64,000 nucleotides of DNA from Chloroflexi bacterium 44-23 (GTDB taxonomy: Bacteria > Chloroflexota > Anaerolineae > Anaerolineales > Anaerolineaceae): contig MKUW01000001.1 in assembly GCA_001899005.1 (NCBI GenBank), forward strand, positions 62,001-126,000, read 5' to 3'. The notes beneath the pieces were generated by a model, which ran no database searches, was not told the DNA's origin, and saw nothing but the letters and a program-made list of their open reading frames with translations. A program made the translations under genes and the position numbers. Shown piece by piece: positions 15,985-25,359 of the stretch (the first letter of the stretch is position 1; every line of letters starts with the position of its first letter).

Positions 15985-16577
15985 CGTTATTTCTCCTCGA
16001 TTTTACTTTTTCAGGAAATGGGGTTGCACGGTGCTTTGGCGAACGCCGGCAATTTGTGGTTATTAAATTACTTGTTTTTTGTTATTAGATTCGTTTTTAA
16101 TAAAATTTGAACTAATTCACCTCCATTCATAAACGTTCGTTTTTTGTTGTTCAACGCCTCACCACGAAACGTAGACAAAAAAAGCCTCCCTGGGAGGGAA
16201 GGCTCGTTTTTTTCAGAAAACAGATCGCTCAATAAGTGCGCTAGCTGCTAAACCAAAACAGGCCGTTCCTCCCGGAGGAAGCTCGGATGATGACGCATTA
16301 CCTTAAGTTGAATATGTCTCACTGTCATGATTTACCGTTTATACCTTTCTAAAAACAATCTGTCAAGGAAAATGGGAAAGTTTGTACAAAAACTGATTCC
16401 AGCGCTACACTCGAGCGGGCAGCACAATTACTCCCCCTCACTAACACTTCCTTTTCTTCCATTTCAACCCGAACAAGGATATTTTGATAATTTCCCTTAC
16501 GGGTTTTTCCATTTCTCATTTCAGGGTAAAATACAAGTCGTGCCTCGGCGCAATTCATCGCAAGGGAAAAGAAAAGC
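15985..16577. other. 593-bp divergent intergenic region with terminator-like hairpin
   Basis: No gene is visible. The region must contain the promoters of the ABC importer (leftward) and the DUF368 gene (rightward). The hairpin at 16177-16212 sits about 190 nt upstream of the binding-protein start and could be the terminator of an attenuated leader on the minus strand. No known riboswitch class was recognised. Confidence 0.5.
16177..16212. terminator. Terminator-like hairpin with T-tracts on both strands
   Basis: AGCCTCCCT pairs with AGGGAAGGCT (one bulged A). It is flanked by seven A on the left and seven T on the right, so it could terminate in either direction. No gene is known to end here, so on the minus strand it may act as an attenuator in the leader of the amino acid importer. 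Confidence 0.6.
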
Positions 16578-17471
16578 ATGAAGAATATGCCCACTCCAAT
16601 CGACAATCTTGATTCATTCCAGGAAGCTTCACTCACAAAAAGACTTTCGCTTATTGATTGGTTTTTACGATTGATAAAAGGAACTCTGATTGGAATTGGA
16701 GCGATACTGCCAGGTCTTTCCGGCGGTGTGATGATGGTGATCTTTGGCATTTATGAGCCACTATTACGCTTTATTGCCAATATCCGTGTAAATTTCATCA
16801 AAAACATGCGTTTTTTCATACCGGTGGGAATTGGCATGGCTTTGGGCATCGTTGGTTTTTCCGCAGTGGTCGAATATGCTTTTGATCATTACGCCGCACA
16901 ATTCATCTGGTTATTTATCGGATTCATTTCCGGAACATTCCCTTCTTTATTTAAAACCGCCGGGAAATTTGGCCGCAAACCCTTTCACTGGGTTTTCCTG
17001 GTTGTGATTGCGGTTGGTACCTTTTATTTTATGCACTGGATGGAAACAGTTAAAAGCGTCTCCATGACTCCCAGTTTAGGTGCCTGGATTTTAAGTGGCG
17101 TTCTGATTGGTCTGGGAGTGGTTGTTCCCGGCATGAGCCCCTCAAATTTCTTGATTTATTTGAATTTATATCCCGCCATGGCCAGTGGTATCCGCCAGTT
17201 GGATTTTGGTGTGATCATACCGCTGGCAGTCGGCGTTATTTTGTGCATTTTTGCGCTTGCAAAACTGGTTTCCTGGTTGTTTAATAAAGCCTATACCTTT
17301 ATGTACCACTTCATTCTGGCTGTCGTGATTGGATCCACCCTGGCGATCATTCCCAGCGGAGTGAGCGGCTGGACGATCGTGGTTTGTGCAATCTTATTTT
17401 TTGCGGGTGCCGCCGGCGCCTATGCTTTTTCTAAGCTGGAAGAGAAGACCCCGCGCGAGTCTCTCTTTTAA
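16578..17471 (+). CDS. DUF368 family polyprenyl-phosphate translocase
   Basis: 297 residues, about eight membrane segments arranged as two related halves. Each half has the DUF368 signature: IGIGAILPGLSGGVMMVIFG (about residues 38-57) and LGVVVPGMSPSNFLIYLN (about residues 180-197). DUF368 proteins (PopT) were recently shown to recycle undecaprenyl phosphate across the membrane for envelope polymer synthesis, and that role is inferred here by family. Standalone gene, ATG 16578. Confidence 0.87.
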   Translation: MKNMPTPIDNLDSFQEASLTKRLSLIDWFLRLIKGTLIGIGAILPGLSGGVMMVIFGIYEPLLRFIANIRVNFIKNMRFFIPVGIGMALGIVGFSAVVEYAFDHYAAQFIWLFIGFISGTFPSLFKTAGKFGRKPFHWVFLVVIAVGTFYFMHWMETVKSVSMTPSLGAWILSGVLIGLGVVVPGMSPSNFLIYLNLYPAMASGIRQLDFGVIIPLAVGVILCIFALAKLVSWLFNKAYTFMYHFILAVVIGSTLAIIPSGVSGWTIVVCAILFFAGAAGAYAFSKLEEKTPRESLF

Positions 17472-17708
17472 TCGTCAGACCTGGGGCTGTATCTCCCCGC
17501 AGAATGCAAACCCCCTGCAAACAGCAAACCACAAATCTAATACTTAATTCCAGGACGCTGTTTTCCGGATTCAAAGATGAAAGCGGAAATTTAATTAATT
17601 TTGTAACTTTTATTGAAAATGATGGCAACTGATGGATAACTGTCTTGCGAAGAGAGCGCTAACGCCCGATGAAGCATTCCCATCCTATGCGAGCAAGATT
17701 GCTTCGCT

Positions 17709-18031
17709 GCTCACCACAAAAAGCGTGATAGTTTGATGCGTAACGAACTAACTTGAGAAAAAGAATTGCAAGATGCTTTCCTTCCGAGGGGGGTTATGAT
17801 CCTTTCGTGTGAAATCTCTCGTAAGGGCGAAGCATCCGGGGAACCATTCCACCTATAAAAACATACCCATCGCGGATGCTTCGCCCATCAGCCGACTACT
17901 CCAACTCATACCATAAATATGTGGTGGTTTTGCGCGTTATAACCATACCCTAAGGCTTGCCTTCATTGAGCAATGTTATTGTTTCCTCGAATACCACTTT
18001 TCGGCGGGATAGACGAATCTCCCAATGACAG
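17709..18031 (-). repeat. Dispersed intergenic repeat family A, copy 2 (inverted)
   Basis: About 323 bp, the reverse complement of copy 1 over its whole length, from CTCACCACAAAAAGCG to CAATGACAG. The 14-bp stem halves are at 17825-17838 and 17873-17886. The parS-like core of copy 1 is degraded here to TTTCGTGTGAAA. Confidence 0.8.
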
Positions 18032-18033
18032 CA

Positions 18034-18180
18034 TAATCAGCAAAGATTTGTAAGAAAGGGGTCTGCTCAAATGCTTTGGCGGTGAAAAACAACCCTGTAA
18101 AATCAGAACGATCGTGGAAAAATCACCACCATTCATCTGCCGATTATATTGCGTGGCCGTAATGGCGCGATCAGCTTATA
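18034..18180 (+). repeat. Dispersed intergenic repeat family B, copy 2
   Basis: Closely related to 50521-50671: AATCAGCAAAG-TTTGTAAG, ATG(C)TTT-GGCGGTGAAAAA, TGTAAAATCAGAACGATC and TGGAAAAATCACCACCATTC are shared in order, ending near GCGCGATCAGCTTAT. It abuts repeat A copy 2. Confidence 0.75.
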
Positions 18181-18270
18181 CTATTCTGATACCGAATTCG
18201 TTAAATAGGCGTTATAGTATAAATATTACTAATACAATTAACAAAACTCACCTCAAATGGGAGGGCTTTC

Positions 18271-18957
18271 GTGAAGCGCGAGACATTACAAAAAATCATA
18301 CGTTATTTGGTTGATCACCTGACCCATACCAACTTCTACGGGCTTGAAAACCTGCCGGCAGAAGGAGGTGTGATAATTGCCCTCAATCACAATAGCCGCA
18401 TGGATATCCCCGTCCTGTTTGTAAACCCAAAAAGAACGGATATTACCGCCATTGTGGCTGACAAATACAAACGTTACCCCGGTCTGGGTTGGATTGTTCG
18501 TACCGGTGGCGTTGTCTTTATTGACCGCGATCGTGCTGATTTTGGCGCGATTCGTCTCGCACAGGAGTTGATCAAGAAGGGATTCGCAATGGGGATTGCC
18601 CCGGAAGGTACCCGCAGCACGCAAGGTGAATTATTAGAAGGCAAACCGGGAACGGTCTTGCTGGCTATAAAAAGTGGTGCGCTAGTGGTTCCGGTTGGCC
18701 TGGCGGGAACGGAAGATTCCTTTAAAAAGATTTTTACGTTTCGCAAGCCTCACATTCACATCCGCTTTGGTGAACCCTTTCATTTCGAGCCAATCTCACA
18801 TGAAAACCGCAGCGCAGCCATTAAAAAAGCAACGGAGGACCTGATGTGTCGTATTGCCGCCTTACTGCCGTCCAAGTATTGGGGATTTTATAGAGACAAT
18901 CCGCATCTGCAGGAATTGATACAGGCGCAAGGAGGCCCAATCAAATATGTCAAATGA
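18271..18957 (+). CDS. 1-acyl-sn-glycerol-3-phosphate acyltransferase family protein (PlsC-like)
   Basis: 228 residues. The catalytic HX4D motif is H40-NSRM-D45 (preceded by N39), and the glycerol-phosphate-binding motif is PEGTRS (111-116). The family transfers an acyl chain to lysophosphatidic acid in phospholipid synthesis at the inner membrane face. GTG 18271 is supported by GGGAGG eight bases upstream. It starts a plus-strand run that continues through a methyltransferase-type membrane protein and a CDF transporter. Confidence 0.88.
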   Translation: MKRETLQKIIRYLVDHLTHTNFYGLENLPAEGGVIIALNHNSRMDIPVLFVNPKRTDITAIVADKYKRYPGLGWIVRTGGVVFIDRDRADFGAIRLAQELIKKGFAMGIAPEGTRSTQGELLEGKPGTVLLAIKSGALVVPVGLAGTEDSFKKIFTFRKPHIHIRFGEPFHFEPISHENRSAAIKKATEDLMCRIAALLPSKYWGFYRDNPHLQELIQAQGGPIKYVK

Positions 18958-19038
18958 TAAAAACCATGGTTGGTCGTTTTCCGGAGGCTTTGGGCATCTT
19001 TCTTACTGGGGATGCGAGTGTCATCAGGGATCTTCGAA

Positions 19039-19665
19039 ATGATGCAAACAGGTTTTTGGTGGATACTTCTTTCGGTAGCCTTGTATGGGATTATTCATTC
19101 CATACTGGCTTCTCTCTCTGTTAAGCGTTGGACGGCTGCACATCTGGGTACCCCTACCTATCAACGTTACTATCGCCTCTTTTTTTCATTCCAGGCTTTT
19201 ATTCTTTTTCTGCCGATCCTGGCGTTGGCAGTTTTCCTGCCAGACCAAATTATTTATCGCATTCCGCAACCTTGGGTCTGGCTGACAGTGATCCTACAAG
19301 TGCTCGCCATAATTTTATTGCTGGATAGCATCAACCAGACGGGTGCAATGCGGTTCATTGGTTTTGAGCAAGCACTGCAAAAGCAGGCCGGTGAGCGCAA
19401 ATTACCGCTGGTTGAGCATGGTATGTATCGGTATGTACGCCATCCGATCTATACCAATATTTTTGTGATCATGTGGCTGATGCCCATCATGACCTGGAAT
19501 CTACTGGCATTAGCGATTGGCGTTAACCTCTACAATATGATCGGAGCAAAACTGGAAGAACGAAAACTCCTCCTCGAGTTTGGCCAGGCTTATGATCAAT
19601 ATCGCCGTAAGACTCCCTTCATGGTTCCATTGCTGAAGTTAAATAAATTCTCACGCAAAAAGTAA
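19039..19665 (+). CDS. Isoprenylcysteine/phospholipid methyltransferase-type membrane protein
   Basis: 208 residues with about five membrane segments and the C-terminal signature YRYVRHPIYTNI...LEERKLLLEFGQAYDQYRRK, typical of the ICMT/PEMT membrane methyltransferase superfamily. Bacterial members methylate lipids or small hydrophobic substrates, and the target here is unknown. ATG 19039 is chosen because AGGGA lies eight bases upstream; starts at 18970 or 19012 lack this. It lies 81 bp after plsC-like and 21 bp before the CDF gene. Confidence 0.75.
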   Translation: MMQTGFWWILLSVALYGIIHSILASLSVKRWTAAHLGTPTYQRYYRLFFSFQAFILFLPILALAVFLPDQIIYRIPQPWVWLTVILQVLAIILLLDSINQTGAMRFIGFEQALQKQAGERKLPLVEHGMYRYVRHPIYTNIFVIMWLMPIMTWNLLALAIGVNLYNMIGAKLEERKLLLEFGQAYDQYRRKTPFMVPLLKLNKFSRKK

Positions 19666-19686
19666 GAGAACTTCCCGGAGGCAATG

Positions 19687-20616
19687 ATGGGTGCTGATTC
19701 CAACAAGCTAGAACCATTTGCACGCGAAAAATTGACGCGCTTCGCATGGCTTTCGGTTGCCGTCGCACTTGTGACCATTGGCTTAAAGACCACAGCTTAC
19801 TTGTTAACCGGATCGGTTGGGCTGCTCTCAGATGCCCTGGAATCTCTGGTCAACCTGGCTGGCGCTTTGATGGCGGTCGCTATGCTGACCATCGCCGCAC
19901 GTCCGGCAGATGAGAGCCATAGCTACGGCCATAGCAAAGCCGAATATTTCTCCAGCGGCGTTGAGGGAATGTTAATATTAATCGCAGCCGGCAGCATTGC
20001 CTTTACAGCCATTCAGCGGTTACTGCATCCAAGGCCGCTTGAACAAATTGGGGTTGGTATTCTGGTATCCATCGCCGCTGCAGTGGCCAACCTGATTGTG
20101 GCGCTCATATTACGAAAGGCCGGAAAAGAATACAACTCCGTTTCATTAACTGCAGATGCCCACCATCTTTTGACGGATGTGTGGACATCAGCTGGTGTAT
20201 TGGTAGGGGTAGGCGCAGTCGCGTTGACTGACTGGCAGCCTTTGGATGCTATCGTTGCCCTTGTGGTTGCACTTAATATCATTTGGACCGGCATTAAGAT
20301 CATGCGAGGTACCGTCTCGGGCTTGATGGATAGCGTTTTGCCGGAGGAAGATCTGGCTGTAATTTCTGCAATACTGCAAGCTCATGAGACAGAAGGCGTA
20401 CATTTTCATGCAGTGCGGACCCGCCAGGCCGGGGCACTAAAGTTCATTTCATTGCATGTTTTGGTGCCCGGAGATTGGACAGTGTATCACGGTCATTCTG
20501 TGGCCACGGAGCTGGAGGAAGAACTGGAAACCAGGCTGATTGGCAGCCAGGTGGTCACCCATTTGGAACCACTGGATGATCCACGCTCCTATGACGAGCA
20601 TCTGTTTTTTGAGTGA
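19687..20616 (+). CDS. Cation diffusion facilitator family transporter
   Basis: 309 residues, CDF fold with six membrane segments. Metal-site motifs are visible: SDALESLVNL in TM2 and DAHHLLTDVWTS in TM5 (the HXXXD metal-binding pattern), followed by a C-terminal cytoplasmic domain with His-rich HALPH-like positions (HFHAVRT, ISLHVLVPGDW). It exports divalent metals such as Zn2+, Fe2+ or Mn2+ in exchange for protons. ATG 19687 fits the upstream GGAGG better than ATG 19684. Confidence 0.9.
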   Translation: MGADSNKLEPFAREKLTRFAWLSVAVALVTIGLKTTAYLLTGSVGLLSDALESLVNLAGALMAVAMLTIAARPADESHSYGHSKAEYFSSGVEGMLILIAAGSIAFTAIQRLLHPRPLEQIGVGILVSIAAAVANLIVALILRKAGKEYNSVSLTADAHHLLTDVWTSAGVLVGVGAVALTDWQPLDAIVALVVALNIIWTGIKIMRGTVSGLMDSVLPEEDLAVISAILQAHETEGVHFHAVRTRQAGALKFISLHVLVPGDWTVYHGHSVATELEEELETRLIGSQVVTHLEPLDDPRSYDEHLFFE

Positions 20617-20722
20617 GGGCTGCCACCATTCTTGAAAAAGGTATAACTCCCTATTCCTTTGTGCTTCCATTTGTGCAATAATAGATCGTAGTTGAAGTCA
20701 GAACGTAATCATGGGAGTATCT

Positions 20723-21268
20723 ATGCAAGATAAGCAATTCAACGGAGCAGCCGAGCAATTGCGATCGCCCGCGCGCCTGACACTGATGGAAATCGCACGG
20801 GTGGTGGAATTGAGTCTGGAGAACATTTCCGCTCATACTGTTTTGGATGTTGGTACCGGAACCGCTGTATTCGCAGAAGCCTTCGCGCGCATGGGGTTGG
20901 ATGTTTCCGGGGTGGATAGCAACCCGCAATTGTTGGATATTGCGCGTTCTTATTTACCGCACGCAGATTTTCAAGTTGCCTGTGCCGATGAATTACCATT
21001 TAAAGATAAAGAATTTGACCTCGTTTTCCTGGGTCATGTCCTGCATGAGACCCCGGATCCACTCTCCGCATTAAAAGATGCCCGCCGTGTAGCCCGATTA
21101 AGGGTGGCAATTTTAGAATGGCCATACTACAGCGAGGAGCAGGGGCCACCCCTGGCGCATCGTTTGTCACCATCAATCCTTTCTAAGCTAGCCCGTCAGG
21201 CCGGTTTTCCGGGAATTGAACACATCAACCTCGAACACATGGATTTCTATCGTCTAGTCGCAGTATAA
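20723..21268 (+). CDS. Class I SAM-dependent methyltransferase
   Basis: 181 residues, compact Rossmann methyltransferase of the Methyltransf_11 type: VLDVGTGTAVFAEAFARMG (motif I), VSGVDSNPQLLDIAR (motif II), DELPFKDKEFDLVFLGHVLH (motifs III-IV). Substrate unknown. ATG 20723 is favoured by GGGAG upstream; ATG 20711 contains that site. Confidence 0.82.
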   Translation: MQDKQFNGAAEQLRSPARLTLMEIARVVELSLENISAHTVLDVGTGTAVFAEAFARMGLDVSGVDSNPQLLDIARSYLPHADFQVACADELPFKDKEFDLVFLGHVLHETPDPLSALKDARRVARLRVAILEWPYYSEEQGPPLAHRLSPSILSKLARQAGFPGIEHINLEHMDFYRLVAV

Positions 21269-21342
21269 ATATATTAAAGGGGTTATCCACTCCTCGTGAA
21301 AAATTAGGCTATAATAACTGCTACCTGATTTGAGGAGTGAGC

Positions 21343-21972
21343 GTGAATCCATCCATTTCGCAGCGAATACTACGCCAGCCACTGGCATTCTTGATCACCC
21401 TGGTCATCCTTATCCTGCTGACCATTTTCGGTCCTTCCGAAAAGACGCTAGGCGCTCATTTGAGTCTGGTCTTGTTGCATGGTGCCTGGGTTTGGAGCGG
21501 AAAGCTGGCCTTTGGATTAGCAGCACTTTTCGGTGCAGCAGCACTGCTCTGGCATACACGGTCATATTTGTTGCAGCTCTCGCGAGCTCTGGCCTACACC
21601 GGTCTCTTTTTTTGGCTGACCTATTTACCAATGTCATTATGGGTGATGCAGCTCAATTGGGGTGGCTTCTTTTTTGACGAGCCACGCTGGCGTATTCCTT
21701 TTCTTTTTGGAGTTATCGCCGTTTTGCTGCAAATTGGTTTATGGTTGTTTAACAATCACTGGCTTACAGCAGCCAGTAACTTGCTATATGGCATTGGGCT
21801 GTGGTGGCAATTGGGTGGCATTCAGAATGTCCTGCATCCAGATGCGGCGGTAGCCCAATCCGATTCGCTCCTAATCCAAAATTATTTCCTGATCCTGCTT
21901 GTTTTTGCAGTTGTGTTTGGCGCGCAACTTACATTATGGCTTTTCGAGCGGCTCCGCCCAGCACAGACATAA
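21343..21972 (+). CDS. Unrecognised integral membrane protein
   Basis: 209 residues with five or six hydrophobic helices and little soluble sequence. No known domain is recognised. GTG 21343 has GAGGAG five bases upstream. Its 3' end overlaps the start of the MFS gene by 37 bp, so the two are probably co-expressed. Confidence 0.7.
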   Translation: MNPSISQRILRQPLAFLITLVILILLTIFGPSEKTLGAHLSLVLLHGAWVWSGKLAFGLAALFGAAALLWHTRSYLLQLSRALAYTGLFFWLTYLPMSLWVMQLNWGGFFFDEPRWRIPFLFGVIAVLLQIGLWLFNNHWLTAASNLLYGIGLWWQLGGIQNVLHPDAAVAQSDSLLIQNYFLILLVFAVVFGAQLTLWLFERLRPAQT

Positions 21973-23171
21973 GAGCCGCCAGCGAGCAGGGTATCGGCGG
22001 GCAGGTTGTCTTATTTACAGCCGCACGTACGCTGATCAATACTGCCTACCGGATGGTCTATCCATTTCTGAGTGTCTTCGCCCGCGGCCTGGGGGTTGAC
22101 CTGCTGACCATCTCGCTGGTAATGACAGCCCGCTCCGCAATGGGGTTTCTAGGACCATTCCTGGCTCCGATAGCTGATCTGCGCGGACGCAAGATCAGTA
22201 TGCTGTTAGGTCTCAGCATGGTGGTGGTCAGCTCGATTCTCATCACTCTTTTTCCCATTTATCCTGTTTTTTTCGCAGGGTTGCTGGGTATTGCACTTGG
22301 CAATCTGGTTTTTATCCCAGCCATGCAAGCCTATGTCAGTGACCTGGTGCCGTATGAGCGTCGTGGTCGCGTGATCGGCGTGACTGAGCTGAACTGGTCC
22401 CTGGCTTTTATCATCGGTGTGCCATTGGTGGGGTGGTTAATCAATGCGCTCACTCAAAATGCGGCAACCAGTGAATTTGCCTGGCGCGCTCCTTTTCCAT
22501 TTATTGCCGCTTTTGGGTTGTTTTTTATGATTTTGATCGCAATTCGGATTCCAAACAATCGCTCGCAAAGTGCCGCTTTAGGCAGCGGTATTCAAACCAT
22601 TCAGTTGATTTTGCGTAATCCTGTCGTGCTGGCCGGTCTTGGTTTTGCCCTGGCAACCAGTGCCGCCAACGAGACGGTTAACCTCATTTTTGGTGTTTGG
22701 CTGGAAGATCAATACGGGTTGAAACTGGCAGCATTGGGGGCCGCTTCGGCCGTCATTGGCATTTCTGAATTAAGCGGTGAGGGACTCTCCGCGTATCTTA
22801 CCGATCGCTGGGGCAAAGAGAACTCAATTAAAGCCGGTTTGTTCATCAGTATTACTGCGACTGTGCTTTTGTACTTTGTTAGTTCCAGTGGCGTGCCGGC
22901 TGCATTGGTGGGCTTGTTTTTGTTTTACCTGGGTTTCGAGTTCACCATTGTCTCCAGTCTGCCCTTAATGAGTGAGGTTTTTCCGCCGGCACGCGCAACC
23001 GTGATGGCCAGTGTGGTGGCCTGCTTCTCCATTGGCCGGGCTGTGGGAGCATTGCTGGCACCTCGTTTATACCGTCACGATTTTCTTTGGAACCTTGGAT
23101 TTGCGCTGCTTTTCAATGCAATTGCTTTTATTTTGCTGCGCAGGTTGGAGCGCCGGAAAGACGCAGGCTGA
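21936..23171 (+). CDS. MFS transporter
   Basis: 411 residues, twelve predicted membrane helices. The major facilitator loop 2-3 motif is present as GPFLAPIADLRGRKIS and a related one in the second half as AYLTDRWGKENS. Substrate unknown; resemblance is to drug/sugar efflux-type MFS proteins. ATG 21936 lies inside the preceding gene, giving a 37-bp overlap and probable translational coupling. Confidence 0.87.
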   Translation: MAFRAAPPSTDIRAASEQGIGGQVVLFTAARTLINTAYRMVYPFLSVFARGLGVDLLTISLVMTARSAMGFLGPFLAPIADLRGRKISMLLGLSMVVVSSILITLFPIYPVFFAGLLGIALGNLVFIPAMQAYVSDLVPYERRGRVIGVTELNWSLAFIIGVPLVGWLINALTQNAATSEFAWRAPFPFIAAFGLFFMILIAIRIPNNRSQSAALGSGIQTIQLILRNPVVLAGLGFALATSAANETVNLIFGVWLEDQYGLKLAALGAASAVIGISELSGEGLSAYLTDRWGKENSIKAGLFISITATVLLYFVSSSGVPAALVGLFLFYLGFEFTIVSSLPLMSEVFPPARATVMASVVACFSIGRAVGALLAPRLYRHDFLWNLGFALLFNAIAFILLRRLERRKDAG

Positions 23172-23429
23172 TTCGCCCACCAGCCACTTGCCCGCCATGC
23201 GTGCCTTCGGCAGCACTCACCGCGTGCTTGCTGATATTGGCTCGTCCTGAAAAGTGTTCGCAAAAACAAATAGCATTCGGTGGCGGAGAAATCCTGAAAG
23301 CCGAATTTCCTAATTACAAATCAACTAATCAACCAGTCACCTAATCAACGCACCAACCCCCTCTTCACTCCTTTCTCCCAACTCATTACTCCCAGGTATA
23401 ATCAACTTACACATAGCAAAGGAGGAACA

Positions 23430-24704
23430 ATGCTCATTCATTCCGCCAGTCAATTATTGACCCTGCAAGGAGGCGTGCAGCGTGGTCACCAGCTCGGGCA
23501 GCTCGGGATTATTGAGGATGGCGCGGTATTCATCGAGAATGGCCTGATTGCCGCCTCCGGAACGAGCGTGGACCTCCTGAGCAAGTATCCACAGGCTGAG
23601 CGCTTTGATGCCCGTGGCCGTGTGGTCATGCCCGGCTTCGTCGACCCGCATACCCATCTAATCTTCAGTGGCAATCGCGCTTTGGAATTCGAAATGCGGC
23701 TGGAAGGCAAAAGTTACATGGAAATCATGGCTGCCGGGGGCGGGATCCTTAATACGGTTAAAGCCACCCGTCTGGCAGACGTATCTGAATTAAAAACCAG
23801 CGCGCGCGCCAGGATGACCGGAATGCTGGCTCACGGCACCACCACGGCCGAAGCCAAAAGTGGCTATGGTCTTGAGATCAACAGTGAACTGGCACAACTT
23901 GAGGTTATCCTTGAGCTGGATGCCGAAGGCTTGCTGGAGCTGGTACCAACCTTTTTGGGAGCGCATGCCATTGCTCCCGAATATGATGGCAATCCGGTTG
24001 GCTTTACCCTGGCACTCAGTAACCGCATGCTGCCGGAGTTGCTAGAATGGTGGCGATCCAACGCCTCCGGCCGGCCGCTGCCTTTTGTGGATGTTTTTTG
24101 TGAGCAAGGCGCTTTTTCGTTGCCACAGTCACGCATCATTCTGCAGGCTGCCAAAGAAATGGGCTTTCCGCTCAAAATGCACGTTGATGAATTTAAAAAT
24201 CTAGGCGGCGCCTCATTGGCAGTCGAACTGGGAGCCACTTCAGCCGACCACCTGGTCAAGACATCTCCAGCCGATATAAAAGCACTGGGCGACTCTGATA
24301 CGGTCGCAGTCAGCTTGCCTGCTACACCCTTTGGGCTTGGGCAGCACGAATTCACCCCCGCCAAAGCGATTATCGCTGCCAATGGTATTCTGGCGATTGC
24401 GTCTGATCTTAACCCCGGGACAGCCTGGTGCGAAAGTATGCAATTCATCATCGCACTGGCCTGCCGCTATTTACATCTGACCGTCGCACAGGCTATAGCC
24501 GCAGCCACTATTAATGCCGCTGCAGCAGTTGGCCGAACCGATCGGGTTGGGTCACTTGAACCCGGCAAACAAGCTGATCTGCTGGTATTGGACAGTAACG
24601 ATTACCGCAATCTTGGTTATAAATTCGGCAGCAACCAGGTCGCACGCGTGATGAAGCGTGGAAAATGGGTGGCCATCAACAAAAACGAAACACCTTATTT
24701 ATGA
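23430..24704 (+). CDS. hutI: Imidazolonepropionase
   Basis: 424 residues. The amidohydrolase metal motif HTHLIFSGNRALEFEMRLEG (about residues 74-93), GTTTAEAKSGYGL, HVDEF and TSADHLVKTS are all diagnostic of HutI, which opens 4-imidazolone-5-propanoate to N-formimidoyl-L-glutamate in histidine breakdown. No other hut gene is adjacent. ATG 23430 has a strong AAAGGAGG. An HD-domain gene follows after 16 bp and may be co-transcribed. Confidence 0.93.
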   Translation: MLIHSASQLLTLQGGVQRGHQLGQLGIIEDGAVFIENGLIAASGTSVDLLSKYPQAERFDARGRVVMPGFVDPHTHLIFSGNRALEFEMRLEGKSYMEIMAAGGGILNTVKATRLADVSELKTSARARMTGMLAHGTTTAEAKSGYGLEINSELAQLEVILELDAEGLLELVPTFLGAHAIAPEYDGNPVGFTLALSNRMLPELLEWWRSNASGRPLPFVDVFCEQGAFSLPQSRIILQAAKEMGFPLKMHVDEFKNLGGASLAVELGATSADHLVKTSPADIKALGDSDTVAVSLPATPFGLGQHEFTPAKAIIAANGILAIASDLNPGTAWCESMQFIIALACRYLHLTVAQAIAAATINAAAAVGRTDRVGSLEPGKQADLLVLDSNDYRNLGYKFGSNQVARVMKRGKWVAINKNETPYL

Positions 24705-24720
24705 AATTGAGGAGCTTATA

Positions 24721-25359
24721 ATGCCTAGCCTGCAACAAGCACAGCAATGGTACCCGCAGCAAGATCCTGTGCATGGGTTTGATCATATCCAGCGCGTTTA
24801 CCAAATGGCTGAACGACTGGCTCGGGCTGAAGGCGCAGACCTGGAAATTGTGCGGGCAGCTGCACTCCTGCACGATTCACAGGGAAGCGACCCAAACAGC
24901 GGTGAACGCCTCAGTCACCATGAAGCCTCGGCACGCTTCGCAAAAATCGTGTTGTCGGCAGAGGGCTGGCCGGAGGATCGCATTCAAGCGGTCCAGCATT
25001 GTATCCGCGGGCACCGTTATCGTGGCGGCGTGGAAGACCTTCCGCAGACAATTGAAGCAAAAGTGATCTTTGATGCCGACAAATTGGATGTATTAGGTGC
25101 AATCGGAGTTGCCCGAACGATCGGATATGCCGTCCAAGCCGGGCAGCCAATCTACGCGCAACCTTCTGATCAGTTTCTGAAAAGTGGTCAGAAAATAGAG
25201 GGTGAGCCTCACAGTTCCTATCATGAGTACCTTTTCAAGCTGCGTAATGTTAAAGAGCGTTTGTTCACTGATACCGCCCTGGCAATTGCTCAAGAGCGCG
25301 ATCGCTTTCTAACCGCTTTTTATGAACAGCTTCAGGCGGAAATTCGAGCCGAGAGGTAA
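24721..25359 (+). CDS. HD domain phosphohydrolase
   Basis: 212 residues. HGFDHIQRVYQMAERLA gives the first metal-binding His, AALLHDSQG gives the HD pair, and HHEASARFA and FDADKLDVLGAIG continue the YedJ-like HD pattern. Such proteins hydrolyse nucleotides or phosphate esters, and the substrate is not known. ATG 24721 has GAGGAG upstream; a longer frame would overlap hutI. Likely in one transcript with hutI. Confidence 0.85.
   Translation: MPSLQQAQQWYPQQDPVHGFDHIQRVYQMAERLARAEGADLEIVRAAALLHDSQGSDPNSGERLSHHEASARFAKIVLSAEGWPEDRIQAVQHCIRGHRYRGGVEDLPQTIEAKVIFDADKLDVLGAIGVARTIGYAVQAGQPIYAQPSDQFLKSGQKIEGEPHSSYHEYLFKLRNVKERLFTDTALAIAQERDRFLTAFYEQLQAEIRAER

Larger units (their letters stand above)
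17472..18270. other. Gene-free 0.8-kb region with repeats A and B
   Basis: It contains repeat A copy 2 (inverted) immediately followed by repeat B copy 2. The left flank carries ATGGCAACTGATGGAT near 17620, which recurs at 50469-50484 beside repeat B copy 3. No gene is supported. Confidence 0.7.

Noticed and set aside
16201..16330. Glutamine (glnA) riboswitch in the importer leader
   Set aside because: Only scattered similarity to its conserved blocks; the core GGAAGUAGG-type segment is missing.
23864..24451. Minus-strand 195-codon frame inside hutI
   Set aside because: HutI is unambiguous on the plus strand, and the antisense frame has no domain or ribosome binding site.
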